Assembly: GCF_000632225.1 (NCBI RefSeq)
Contig: NZ_JFYV01000054.1
Coordinates: 103,177 to 167,176, forward strand
From: Sphingomonas sp. RIT328
GTDB taxonomy: Bacteria > Pseudomonadota > Alphaproteobacteria > Sphingomonadales > Sphingomonadaceae
DNA: 64,000 nucleotides
Direction: 5' to 3'
The notes under the pieces were generated by a model. The model ran no database searches and was not told the origin of the DNA. It saw nothing but the letters and a program-made list of their open reading frames with translations. Below are positions 45,163-55,153 of the stretch, piece after piece. Positions within the stretch are counted from its first letter, which is position 1; every line of letters starts with the position of its first letter. The position numbers and the translations under genes were made by a program.

Positions 45163-45623
45163 AGCCGGATGCCGCCGCGGCCGAGGTCGCCGAACGCCTT
45201 GCGGTCGGCATGGACGTCCGACGGATCGCCGCCCTTCTCCGCTCGTGCGAAGACGACGGTGCCGACCGGCTTCTTGACCGATCCGCCGCCCGGCCCGGCG
45301 ACGCCGGTGATCGCCACCGCGACATCGGCGCCGCTGTTGGCGAGTGCGCCCTGCGCCATGCTCCACGCCACCGCGATCGACACCGCGCCGAACGTCTCCA
45401 GCACGTCGCTGTTGACCTTGAGCAGCTTCATCTTGGCGTCGTTCGAATAGGTGACGAAGCCGGCGCCGAACACGTCGGACGCGCCCGGCACTTCGGTGAT
45501 CGCCGCGGCGACCAGCCCGCCGGTGCAGCTTTCGGCGAGCGCGACGGTGCGGCCCGCGGCGCGGTTCGCCTCGACGACGCGTGTGGCGGCGTCGATCAAT
45601 TCACGGGGTAGCAGCGTATCCAT
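45123..45623 (-). CDS. CinA-like nicotinamide-nucleotide amidohydrolase (PncC)
   Basis: 166 aa stand-alone C-terminal CinA domain, which deamidates nicotinamide mononucleotide to nicotinate mononucleotide in pyridine nucleotide recycling. Signatures: VALAESCTGGLVAAAITEVP, AGFVTYSNDAKMKLL, VAITGVAGPGGGSVKKPVG. The N-terminal COG1058 domain of full CinA is absent, as usual in this group. The ATG overlaps the stop of the upstream secreted protein by one base (TGATG). The 3' end overlaps ratA by 40 bases tail to tail. Confidence 0.92.
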   Translation of the reverse strand: MDTLLPRELIDAATRVVEANRAAGRTVALAESCTGGLVAAAITEVPGASDVFGAGFVTYSNDAKMKLLKVNSDVLETFGAVSIAVAWSMAQGALANSGADVAVAITGVAGPGGGSVKKPVGTVVFARAEKGGDPSDVHADRKAFGDLGRGGIRLQAALVALELLLP

Positions 45624-46144
45624 CAGCGCGAACCCTCCGGGCAGAGCGGCAGGTCGGGCACCGCGCTCGCCTTGCCTCTGGCCTTCTGCTCCTTAAAATA
45701 GCGCAGGGTGGTGACGATCACCGCCGCGGTATTCTGCGGCGGCAGCGGCGCGAGCGGCGTCACGAAACGGTCGATCGTGCCGCAATCGGCCGGGTTGATC
45801 CGCCCGACCAGCAAGGGCGCGAGCGCCGCCGTGAGCAACGGGCGGGCGAACTCCGACTGGAGCAGCGAATCGATCATCGGATCGGACAATTTGACGATCG
45901 CCGCCCGCGCGTCCGGCCAGGCGCGATCCGCCGCTGCCTGATAGCGGCCGAGGAATTGGCTGTCGGTGCGGCGGATCAGGCTCGACGACGGCAGGCGCGT
46001 CGCGCAGATGATCCCGGTCTGCTGGATGATGTCGGGCAGGGCGACGAGCGTCATCGCCTCCGCCTCGGGTGTCGTGATGCACCGGGTCTGCGCCTCGGCG
46101 GACGAGGCGGCGAGAAGGCCGACGATGGCGAGCAGCGCTCTCAT
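45623..46144 (-). CDS. Secreted protein of unknown function
   Basis: Predicted 173 aa. A clear signal peptide (MRALLAIVGLLAASSAEAQ) ends at AQ. The mature part is mostly alpha-helical in appearance and has four cysteines (TRCITTPE, GIICATRLP, PADCGTIDR, LPLCPEGSR), consistent with two disulfides in the periplasm. I recognise no family. The ATG at 46144 overlaps the ispDF stop (ATGA) and the stop overlaps cinA, so it is part of the ispDF operon. The frame is open upstream to 46417 only as shadow of ispDF. Confidence 0.75.
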   Translation of the reverse strand: MRALLAIVGLLAASSAEAQTRCITTPEAEAMTLVALPDIIQQTGIICATRLPSSSLIRRTDSQFLGRYQAAADRAWPDARAAIVKLSDPMIDSLLQSEFARPLLTAALAPLLVGRINPADCGTIDRFVTPLAPLPPQNTAAVIVTTLRYFKEQKARGKASAVPDLPLCPEGSR

Positions 46145-47265
46145 CGCGGCAGGCTCACGGTGGCGACCGCCTGTGCGGCAATGCCTTCGCCGCGGCCGGT
46201 GAAGCCGAGCCGTTCGGTCGTCGTCGCCTTGATGCTCACCCGGTCGATCGACAGGTCGAGCAGCGCCGCGATCCGCTCGCGCATCACCGCGCGGTGCGGC
46301 CCGATCTTCGGCGCCTCGCAGATCAGCGTCAGGTCGACGAAGTCGATCCGCCCGCGGCGCTCCGCGATCAGCGTCGCGGCATGTTGGAGGAATTGCGCCG
46401 AATCGGCCCCCTTCCATTGGGGATCGGAGGGCGGGAAGTGGGTGCCGATATCGCCCGCGGCGATCGTGCCGAGCAGCGCATCGGTCAGGGCATGCAGCGC
46501 GACATCCGCGTCGCTATGACCCGAGAGGCCCTTGTCGTGTGGGATCAGCACGCCGCCGAGCCAGAGTTGCTCACCGGCCTCGAGCCGATGCACGTCGAAG
46601 CCGGAGGCGCTGCGTGACTCCCATTGCACGCGCGCCTCGGCGGCGGCGAAATCTTCCGGATGCGTTACCTTGTCGAGCATCGCATCGCCCTGCACCAAAG
46701 CGACGCTGCCGCCAAGTCGCTGCACCATTTGCGCATCGTCGGTCGCCTCGTCGTCGGCGGGCCAGGCCGCATGCGCGGCGCGCAGCGCTTCCGTGCGGAA
46801 GCCTTGCGGCGTCTGCACGCGCGACAGGCCGTCGCGCGGCACCACCGTGCCGTCGCGCACCAACGTGTCCGCCACGGCGATCGCCGGGATGACACCGTCC
46901 GCCGCATCGAGCGCGGCGACGACCCGATCGATCACCGCGGCGGGCACGAACGGCCTTGCCGCATCATGCACCAGCACCCGCGCGCCGGTGACCGCGGCAA
47001 GGCCCTTCGCCACCGACTCGCGCCGCGACGCGCCGCCCGTCACCAGCGTCACCGCGCCCAGCGCCGCCTGCGCCAGCGGCTCGGCGCCGGGGGCGATCAC
47101 CACCACCACCCGATCGATTGCGGGATGGTCGGCGAAGGCGGCGTAGGCATGGGCGATCAGCGGCTTGCCGGCGATCGTGGCATATTGTTTGGGCAAGGCC
47201 CCGCCGGCGCGCACGCCGCTGCCCGCCGCCACGATCAGCGCCGTCGTATAAGCTCGTTCGGTCAT
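46141..47265 (-). CDS. ispDF: Bifunctional IspD/IspF of the MEP isoprenoid pathway
   Basis: 374 aa fusion catalysing two non-consecutive steps of the MEP pathway. The IspD part (residues 1-215) makes CDP-methylerythritol: ALIVAAGSGVRAGGALPKQY, VLVHDAARPFVPAAVIDR, RVQTPQGFRTEAL. The IspF part (about 220-374) makes the cyclodiphosphate: SGFDVHRLEAGEQLWLGGVL, the zinc-site LSGHSDADVALHALTDALLG and AAGDIGTHFPPSDPQWKGAD. Fusion is well known in alphaproteobacteria. It is divergent from dus across 81 bases. Confidence 0.96.
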   Translation of the reverse strand: MTERAYTTALIVAAGSGVRAGGALPKQYATIAGKPLIAHAYAAFADHPAIDRVVVVIAPGAEPLAQAALGAVTLVTGGASRRESVAKGLAAVTGARVLVHDAARPFVPAAVIDRVVAALDAADGVIPAIAVADTLVRDGTVVPRDGLSRVQTPQGFRTEALRAAHAAWPADDEATDDAQMVQRLGGSVALVQGDAMLDKVTHPEDFAAAEARVQWESRSASGFDVHRLEAGEQLWLGGVLIPHDKGLSGHSDADVALHALTDALLGTIAAGDIGTHFPPSDPQWKGADSAQFLQHAATLIAERRGRIDFVDLTLICEAPKIGPHRAVMRERIAALLDLSIDRVSIKATTTERLGFTGRGEGIAAQAVATVSLPR

Positions 47266-47293
47266 CGCCCCATCCTAGCCCGCCGCCCGCGAC

Positions 47294-47322
47294 CTTGCCA
47301 GCACCGCGGCAAGTCGCTAGGG
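47294..47322 (+). promoter_or_regulatory. Candidate promoter of the dus-ntr cluster
   Basis: TTGCCA (47294-47299), 17-base spacer, TAGGGC (47317-47322); start near 47329, leader about 18 bases. Same layout as the ndk promoter. Confidence 0.4.
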
Positions 47323-47346
47323 CGATGCCTGTTTTTCAGGCAGATC

Positions 47347-48354
47347 ATGGCAGCTCTTTCGCCCATCCAGATCGGTCCCGTGCGGATCGACACCCCCGTC
47401 ATCCTGGCGCCGATGACCGGCGTCACCGATATGCCGTTCCGCACGCTCGTCCGGCGCTACGGCTCCGGCCTCAATGTCACCGAGATGATCGCCAGCCAGG
47501 CGGCGATCCGCGAGACGCGCCAGTCGATCCAGAAAGCGGCCTGGCATCTGTCCGAAGAGCCGGTGTCGATGCAGCTGGTCGGCTGCACCCCCTATGAGAT
47601 GGCGGAGGCGGCGAAGCTCGCCGAGGATCGCGGCGCGGCGATCATCGACATCAACATGGGCTGCCCGGTGCGCAAGGTCACCAACGGCGACGCGGGGTCG
47701 GCGCTGATGCGCGACCCTACGCTCGCCGCGCAGCTGGTCGACGCGGTAGTCAAGGCGGTCAAGGCGCCGGTGACGCTCAAGATGCGGATGGGCTGGGACC
47801 TCGACAGCCTCAACGCGCCCGAGCTGTCCCGGATCGCGCAGGATCTCGGCGTCCAGCTCATCACCGTCCACGGCCGCACCCGCAACCAGATGTACAAGGG
47901 CAGCGCCGACTGGCGCTTCATCCGCACCGTCAAGGATGCGGTCAGCATCCCGGTGATCGCCAATGGCGACATCTGCTCGATCGAAGATGCGGTCGCCGCG
48001 CTCGACCAATCGGGTGCGGACGGCATCATGATCGGCCGCGGCGCATACGGCCGGCCGTGGCTGCTCGGTCAGGTGATGGAATATCTCGCCACCGGCACGC
48101 GTCGCGCCGACCCTTCGCTCGACGAGCAATATCGCGTCATCAGCGAACATTATGACGCGATGCTCGATCATTACGGCAGCGTCACCGGCGTCAATATGGC
48201 CCGCAAGCATATCGGCTGGTACACCAAGGGGCTGACCGGATCAGCCGAGTTCCGCAATACGGTCAACCAGCAGCCCGATGCGGCGGTGGTCAAGCGGATG
48301 CTCGCCGACTTCTACGCGCCGCTCCGCGACCAGCCGATCGCGCAGGCTGCCTGA
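47347..48354 (+). CDS. dusB: tRNA-dihydrouridine synthase (NifR3/DusB type)
   Basis: Predicted 335 aa FMN enzyme reducing uridines in tRNA D-loops. Signatures: VILAPMTGVTDMPFRTLVRR, IIDINMGCPVRKVTNGDAGS with the catalytic Cys, LITVHGRTRNQMYKGSADWR, PVIANGDICSIEDAV and MIGRGAYGRPWLLGQV. The gene heads the ntr cluster, as nifR3 does in Rhodobacter and rhizobia. The ATG at 47347 is chosen; the open frame upstream is shadow of ispDF. ntrB starts 4-7 bases after its stop. Confidence 0.95.
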   Translation: MAALSPIQIGPVRIDTPVILAPMTGVTDMPFRTLVRRYGSGLNVTEMIASQAAIRETRQSIQKAAWHLSEEPVSMQLVGCTPYEMAEAAKLAEDRGAAIIDINMGCPVRKVTNGDAGSALMRDPTLAAQLVDAVVKAVKAPVTLKMRMGWDLDSLNAPELSRIAQDLGVQLITVHGRTRNQMYKGSADWRFIRTVKDAVSIPVIANGDICSIEDAVAALDQSGADGIMIGRGAYGRPWLLGQVMEYLATGTRRADPSLDEQYRVISEHYDAMLDHYGSVTGVNMARKHIGWYTKGLTGSAEFRNTVNQQPDAAVVKRMLADFYAPLRDQPIAQAA

Positions 48355-48361
48355 CCGCGTG

Positions 48362-49410
48362 ATGACGCCGCACAGCGGCTATGCCTCGGGTCGCCCCGGT
48401 TTCGCCGAGCTGTTCGGTGCGCTGCCGGTCGCGGTGATCGTCATCGATCCGGACGATCGCATCGCCCATGCCAATGCCTTCGCAGAGCAATTGCTCAACC
48501 TGTCCGAGCGGGTGATGCGCGGCCAGCCGCTCGCCGCGATCCTGCCGCCGCCGGCTGCCGACGATCGCCGCGAGGGCGGCTTCGCTTATTATGACGCCGA
48601 GATCGCGACGCCGCACGGCCCCAAGATCCGCGTCGACTTCGTCGAGGCGGCCGTGTCCGATCATCCCGGCTGGCGCGCCATTACCCTGCACAGCGCGGCG
48701 ACCACCCGCGGGCTCGCCCAGTCCGGCGGCGGGGCGCGCGCGGCGAGCGGCGCTGCGGCGATGCTCGCCCATGAGATCAAGAACCCGCTGTCGGGCATCC
48801 GCGGCGCGGCGCAATTGCTCGGCACCGGCGAACTCACCACGCTGATCGTCACCGAGGTCGATCGCATCGCCGCGCTGATCGACCGGATGCAGGATTTCAG
48901 CGACACCCGCCCGCTGCCGATCCATGGCGAGAATATCTACCCGTTGCTCGGCCATGCGCGCCGGCTTGCGCTCGCCGGTTTTGGTCGCGGCGTGACGATC
49001 GAGGAACGGTTCGATCCGTCGCTGCCCGATGCGGCGATCAACCGCGATGCGCTTCTCCAGATCCTCATCAACCTGCTCAAGAATGCGGTGGAGGCGTGCC
49101 GGACCGAGCGCAACCCGCGCATCCTGATCACGACGGCCTATCGTCACGGCATGTCGGTCGCCGCCGCCGCGGGCCGACCGCGCACGCCGTTGCCGATCGA
49201 GATCTGCGTGACCGACAACGGCCCGGGCGCGCCGGCCGACATCGCCGACCATCTGTTCGACGCCTTTGTCTCGGGACGGCCGGAGGGGCAGGGGCTCGGC
49301 CTCGCCCTGGTCGACAAGCTGATGCGCGACATGGGCGGCATCGTCCAATATGCCCGCGAAGGAACCCCCGAAATGACGACGTTGCGCCTCCTGCTGCCGC
49401 GAGCGACGCT

Positions 49411-49414
<4 letters not shown>
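48362..49414 (+). CDS. ntrB: Nitrogen regulation sensor kinase NtrB
   Basis: Predicted 350 aa soluble histidine kinase. An N-terminal PAS domain (LFGALPVAVIVIDPDDRIAH, about residues 15-120) is followed by HisKA with His137 in MLAHEIKNPLSGIRGAAQLL and HATPase with ILINLLKNAVEAC, VTDNGPGAPADIADHLFDAF and GQGLGLALVDKL. In enteric bacteria and rhizobia NtrB phosphorylates NtrC under nitrogen limitation, controlled by PII; no PII gene is here. A GTG at 48359 is an equally good start. The stop overlaps the ntrC GTG. Confidence 0.93.
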
Positions 49415-50826
<1,412 letters not shown>

Positions 50827-50928
50827 GGGGCGGCGGGGCCGGCCGCTAGCGTCGTTCGTCCCGGTGTCACCACAAACCACCGGCAACGCCAAATTATGTG
50901 GTTTCCGTGCAACAATCCACGTTGTACG

Positions 50929-53163
50929 ATGGCGACAATGAACGCGGCCGTCACGCCCGATCTGATCGAATCCCTCCCGGATCGCCGGCTGCGCATCACG
51001 CCCGCCGTCGAGGCGTTGGTGCTGGCGCTCGCCATAGCGATCGCGACCGCCACCTATTTCATCATCACCGGCAGCAGCAAGCCGGCCCAGCCCCTGTCAC
51101 CGCCGGCGATCGCCTCGTTGCTCGTCGCCAATCTGGTGCCGGGTATCGCGCTGCTGATGCTCGTCGGGCGGCGTATCGCGCGGCGGCGGGCCGCGGCGTC
51201 GCTCGTCGGGGGCGAGGGCGTGCTGCACGTCCGCCTCGTCGCCATCTTCTCGATCATCGCCGCGGTGCCGGCATTGCTCGTCACCATCTTCGCCTCCCTG
51301 CTGTTCCAGATCGGCGTCGAATTCTGGTCGTCCGATCGCGCGAGCGGCATGATCGAGAATGCGCGGACCCTGGTCGGCGAGAACTATCAGCGCGAGGCCA
51401 ATCGCGTCATCTCGCAGGTCCAGGCGATGAGCGGCGACCTCGCCGTCGATTTGCAGGGTCATGCGATCGACAGCGCCTATTTTCAGCAGGCGCTCCTGAT
51501 CCAGACCTATCGCCGTGAACAATCGGAGGCGATGATCATCCGCCGCGGCGAGTCCGATCCGCTGATCGTGCTCAACCCCTATGGCAAGCCGCTGCGGAAC
51601 CTCGTAACCCCGGCGGTGGAACAGGCGCTCGATACTGGCGCCGGCTTCGTCGTCATCCGCAGCGACGACCGGATCGGTGTGGTCGTGCCGATCGCTTATG
51701 GCAAAGGCGCCTATCTCTATTCGGCGCGCATCTTCGATCCGCAGCTTGCCAGCCAGCTGCGCCGCGGCGACGCGATCATCCGCGACTATCAGGCGCTGCA
51801 AAGCCGGTCCCGGTCGCTCCAGCTCAAGTTCAATGCGGCCTTGCTGATCGTCTCACTGCTGATCGTCGGTATCGCCGTCTGGGCGGCGCTGGCTGTCGCC
51901 GATCGCCTTGTCCGTCCGGTCGCGGAGCTCGTCGGCGCCGCGCGTAAGGTCGCCACCGGCGATCTCACCGCGCGCGTCCCCGATCCGCGCCGCAAGGACG
52001 AGGTCGGCACGCTCGCCAATGCCTTCAACCAAATGACCGGTCGACTGCAGGAGCAGAACAGCGCCCTGGTCAGCGCCAATGATCAGCTCGACAATCGCCG
52101 TGCGCTGATCGAGGCGGTGATGGCCGGGGTTTCCGCCGGTGTCATCGCCACCGCCGAAGACGGGACGATCCGCATCGCCAACCGCTCGGCGACCGAATTG
52201 ATCGGCACCGGCGCCGATGGTCTGATCGGCCGCCCGCTGAGCAGGATCGCGCCCGAGCTCGCCGAACTGGTCGACGGCGACATGCGCGAGGCGATCGTCC
52301 AGGTCATCCGCAGCGGCGACACGCGGACGCTTGCCGTGCGGATCGCGCGGACCGACGCCGGGCCGATCCTGACCTTCGACGACATCACGCAGCAGCTGCT
52401 CGACCAGCGCCGCGCCGCCTGGTCCGACGTCGCGCGCCGGATCGCGCATGAGATCAAGAACCCGCTCACCCCGATCCAGCTCGCCGCCGAGCGGCTCCAG
52501 CGCCGCTACGGCAGCAAGATCGACCCCGAGGACACGACCTTCGCGCGGCTGACCGACACGATCGTTCGCCAAGTCGGCGACCTGCGCCGGATGGTCGACG
52601 AGTTCAGCTCCTTCGCGCGCATGCCCAAGCCGGTGTTCCGCGAAGAGTCGCTGGTCGACATCGCCCGACAAGCATTGTTCCTGCACGAGGTCGCGCATCC
52701 GTCGATCCGCTTCACGCTCGATCACAGCCTGCCGGCGCCCGCGCTGGTCTGCGACCGGCGGCAGCTCGGGCAGGCCTTCACCAACATCGTCAAGAATGCG
52801 GTCGAGGCGATCGAAAGCAAGGGCGATGCGGGCGGCAGCGTGACGATGCGCGTTGCCGAGGAGGATGCGGTGATGATCGTGGAGGTCGCCGACACCGGCG
52901 TCGGACTGCCGCCCGATCGCGACCGGATCGTCGAACCCTATATGACGACACGCGCACGGGGCACCGGGCTCGGCCTCGCGATCGTCAAGAAGATCGTCGA
53001 GGAGCATCACGGCATGATGACCTTCGCCGACCGCGACGGCGGCGGCACCATCGTCCGCATGACCTTCGACGCCGCCGCTCTCGCCGCCCTCGACCAGGGG
53101 GCCGCCGCGCCCGAGCCCGCCGGCGACGGCCAGCTCGCCGCCCTTACTCGTAATCGGAATTAA
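50929..53163 (+). CDS. ntrY: Membrane sensor kinase NtrY
   Basis: Predicted 744 aa sensor. N-terminal TM helices (ALVLALAIAIATATYFIIT, IASLLVANLVPGIALLMLVG, VAIFSIIAAVPALLVTIFAS), a periplasmic region of about 150 residues, TM (LKFNAALLIVSLLIVGIAVW), HAMP, PAS, HisKA with His507 in RRIAHEIKNPLTPIQLAAER, and HATPase with TNIVKNAVEAIES and GTGLGLAIVKKIVEEHHG. NtrYX responds to nitrogen, redox or envelope cues in alphaproteobacteria. An ATG at 50896 lies inside a dyad, so the ATG at 50929 is preferred; neither has a clear ribosome site. Confidence 0.92.
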   Translation: MATMNAAVTPDLIESLPDRRLRITPAVEALVLALAIAIATATYFIITGSSKPAQPLSPPAIASLLVANLVPGIALLMLVGRRIARRRAAASLVGGEGVLHVRLVAIFSIIAAVPALLVTIFASLLFQIGVEFWSSDRASGMIENARTLVGENYQREANRVISQVQAMSGDLAVDLQGHAIDSAYFQQALLIQTYRREQSEAMIIRRGESDPLIVLNPYGKPLRNLVTPAVEQALDTGAGFVVIRSDDRIGVVVPIAYGKGAYLYSARIFDPQLASQLRRGDAIIRDYQALQSRSRSLQLKFNAALLIVSLLIVGIAVWAALAVADRLVRPVAELVGAARKVATGDLTARVPDPRRKDEVGTLANAFNQMTGRLQEQNSALVSANDQLDNRRALIEAVMAGVSAGVIATAEDGTIRIANRSATELIGTGADGLIGRPLSRIAPELAELVDGDMREAIVQVIRSGDTRTLAVRIARTDAGPILTFDDITQQLLDQRRAAWSDVARRIAHEIKNPLTPIQLAAERLQRRYGSKIDPEDTTFARLTDTIVRQVGDLRRMVDEFSSFARMPKPVFREESLVDIARQALFLHEVAHPSIRFTLDHSLPAPALVCDRRQLGQAFTNIVKNAVEAIESKGDAGGSVTMRVAEEDAVMIVEVADTGVGLPPDRDRIVEPYMTTRARGTGLGLAIVKKIVEEHHGMMTFADRDGGGTIVRMTFDAAALAALDQGAAAPEPAGDGQLAALTRNRN

Positions 53164-53165
53164 TT

Positions 53166-54542
53166 ATGCCGCTCGACATCCTCGTCGTCGATGACGAACA
53201 CGATATCCGCGAACTCGTCGCCGGCGTCCTTGAAGACGAAGGCTATGACACCCGCTCCGCCGCGAACAGCGACGCGACGCTGGAGGCGATCGCCACCCGC
53301 CGGCCGTCGCTGGTGCTGCTCGACGTCTGGTTGCAGGGATCACGACTCGACGGGCTTGAGCTGCTCGACGAGATCAAGCGGCGCGATCCGTCCATCCCGG
53401 TGCTGGTCATTTCGGGCCACGGCAATCTCGATACCGCCGTCGCCGCGATCCGCCGCGGCGCCAGCGACTTCATCGAAAAGCCGTTCGAGGCGGAGCGGCT
53501 GCTGCTGCTCGTCGCCCGCGCGACCGAGACCGAGCGCTTGCGTCGCGAGGTCGCCAGCCTGCGCGTCTCGGCAGGGCGGGAGAGCGATCTCACCGGCAGT
53601 TCGGGTGCGATCAATGGCGTGCGCGCGACGCTGAAGCGCGTCGCCGCGACCGGCAGCCGCGTCCTCATCATGGGGCCGGCCGGGGTCGGCAAGGAGGTCG
53701 CTGCCCGGCTGCTGCACGGCTGGAGCAACCGCGCGCAGGCGCCGTTCGTCATCGTCAGCGCGGCGCGGATGACGCCCGAGCGCGTCGAGGAGGAGCTGTT
53801 CGGCGTCGAGGAAGGCGGGGACCTGATCCGTCCCGGCCTGCTCGAACAGGCGCATGGCGGGACCTTGTTCCTCGACGAGATCGCGGACATGCCGATCGCG
53901 ACGCAGGCGCGCATCCTGCGCGTGCTGACAGACCAGAGCTTCAGCCGCATCGGCGGCACGCGCATCGTCAGGGTCGACGTCCGCGTCGTCTCGGCGACCT
54001 CGCGCGACCTGACCCACGAGATCAGCGAAGGCCGGTTCCGCGAGGATCTCTATTATCGCCTCAATGTCGTCCCGGTCGTGCTGCCGCCGCTCGCCGAACG
54101 GCGCGAAGACATTCCCGCGCTGGTCGAACATTTCATGGCGCATTATGCCGCCGAACGCCGCGTGCCGACGCCGGAGATCGCCGCCGACGCGATGGTCGCG
54201 TTGCAGTCGTACGACTGGCCGGGCAACGTCCGTCAGCTCCGCAACGTGGTGGAGCGGACGATCATCCTCGCGCCGGGCGACCGGATCGGGCGGATCGATC
54301 TCGACCTGCTGCCCGCGGAAGTGCTCGGCGACCAGGGCGACCTTGGCAGCGGCGGGGGCGGGGCGATCATGGGCGCGCCGCTGCGCGAGGCACGCGAGAC
54401 CTTCGAGCGCGAATATCTCCGCGTCCAGATCCGTCGCTTTTCCGGCAACATCAGCCGCACCGCCAGCTTCATCGGCATGGAGCGTTCGGCGCTGCACCGG
54501 AAGCTCAAGCTGCTCGGCATCACCGACGTGCGCGAGGATTAG
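53166..54542 (+). CDS. ntrX: Response regulator NtrX
   Basis: 458 aa NtrC-family regulator coupled to NtrY with a 2-base gap. Receiver with Asp53 (SLVLLDVWLQGSR) and IEKPFEAERLL. AAA+ domain with Walker A IMGPAGVGKEVAARLLH and Walker B GGTLFLDEIADMP. The position where NtrC has GAFTGA reads FGVEEGGDLIRPGLLEQAH, so the sigma-54 contact loop is missing, as known for other alphaproteobacterial NtrX proteins. The C-terminal HTH is ISRTASFIGMERSALHRKLK. It is thus expected to regulate sigma-70-type promoters. Confidence 0.93.
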   Translation: MPLDILVVDDEHDIRELVAGVLEDEGYDTRSAANSDATLEAIATRRPSLVLLDVWLQGSRLDGLELLDEIKRRDPSIPVLVISGHGNLDTAVAAIRRGASDFIEKPFEAERLLLLVARATETERLRREVASLRVSAGRESDLTGSSGAINGVRATLKRVAATGSRVLIMGPAGVGKEVAARLLHGWSNRAQAPFVIVSAARMTPERVEEELFGVEEGGDLIRPGLLEQAHGGTLFLDEIADMPIATQARILRVLTDQSFSRIGGTRIVRVDVRVVSATSRDLTHEISEGRFREDLYYRLNVVPVVLPPLAERREDIPALVEHFMAHYAAERRVPTPEIAADAMVALQSYDWPGNVRQLRNVVERTIILAPGDRIGRIDLDLLPAEVLGDQGDLGSGGGGAIMGAPLREARETFEREYLRVQIRRFSGNISRTASFIGMERSALHRKLKLLGITDVRED

Positions 54543-54665
54543 GTGCTGGACGCAGCGCCCCATCGTTCATAGATGCACGTCGTCGCCCGATCCGGGCGGT
54601 GATCCGACGCCGGGAAACGGCGCGATAGCGGGCAAACGGCTCGCCAAGAACCGAAAGGCTTATGT

Positions 54666-55151
54666 ATGGCCGAAAAACAAGGCTCGTTGCAGGACCTCTT
54701 CCTCAACGCTCTCCGCCGCTCCAAGACCCCGGTGACCATGTTCCTGGTCAAGGGCGTCAAGCTCCAGGGCATCGTCACCTGGTTCGACAATTTCTCGGTG
54801 CTGCTGCGCCGCGACGGCCAGTCGCAGCTCATCTACAAGCACGCCATTTCGACGATCATGCCGTCCGGCCCGATGGATATCGCCGCGCTGATCGAATCGG
54901 TCGGCGAGGCGCAGCGCAAGCAGCCGCTGTTGCAGGAGATCTTCCTCAACGCCGTGCGCAAATCGGAAGATTCGGTGACGATGTTCCTGATCAACGGCGT
55001 CATGCTGCAGGGTCAGATCGCCGGCTTCGACCTGTTCTGCATGCTGCTCCAGCGCGAAGGCATGGCGCAGCTCGTCTACAAGCACGCCGTCTCGACCATC
55101 CAGCCGGCGCGCGCGCTGAACCTCGCCGATGAAGGGGAGACGGAAGACTGA
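54666..55151 (+). CDS. hfq: RNA chaperone Hfq with two tandem Sm domains
   Basis: 161 aa, twice the normal core length. Copy 1 (residues 7-67) has LQDLFLNALRRSKTPVTMFL and the Sm2 motif IYKHAISTIMP (YKH 57-59). Copy 2 (88-148) has LQEIFLNAVRKSEDSVTMFL and VYKHAVSTIQP (YKH 138-140). The offset is 81 residues. The rim patch differs (RRSK versus RKSE), and the proximal-face Gln41 of E. coli aligns with Asn42 and Leu123. A trimer of such fusions could build a pseudo-hexamer. Duplicated Hfq has been noted in Novosphingobium. It lies 123 bases after ntrX and 2 bases before hflX. Confidence 0.96.
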   Translation: MAEKQGSLQDLFLNALRRSKTPVTMFLVKGVKLQGIVTWFDNFSVLLRRDGQSQLIYKHAISTIMPSGPMDIAALIESVGEAQRKQPLLQEIFLNAVRKSEDSVTMFLINGVMLQGQIAGFDLFCMLLQREGMAQLVYKHAVSTIQPARALNLADEGETED

Positions 55152-55153
55152 CC

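Noticed and set aside
54584..54598. CGCCCG-ATC-CGGGCG hairpin between ntrX and hfq as a terminator
   Set aside because: Short stem with a 3-base loop and no T-tract; too weak to list.
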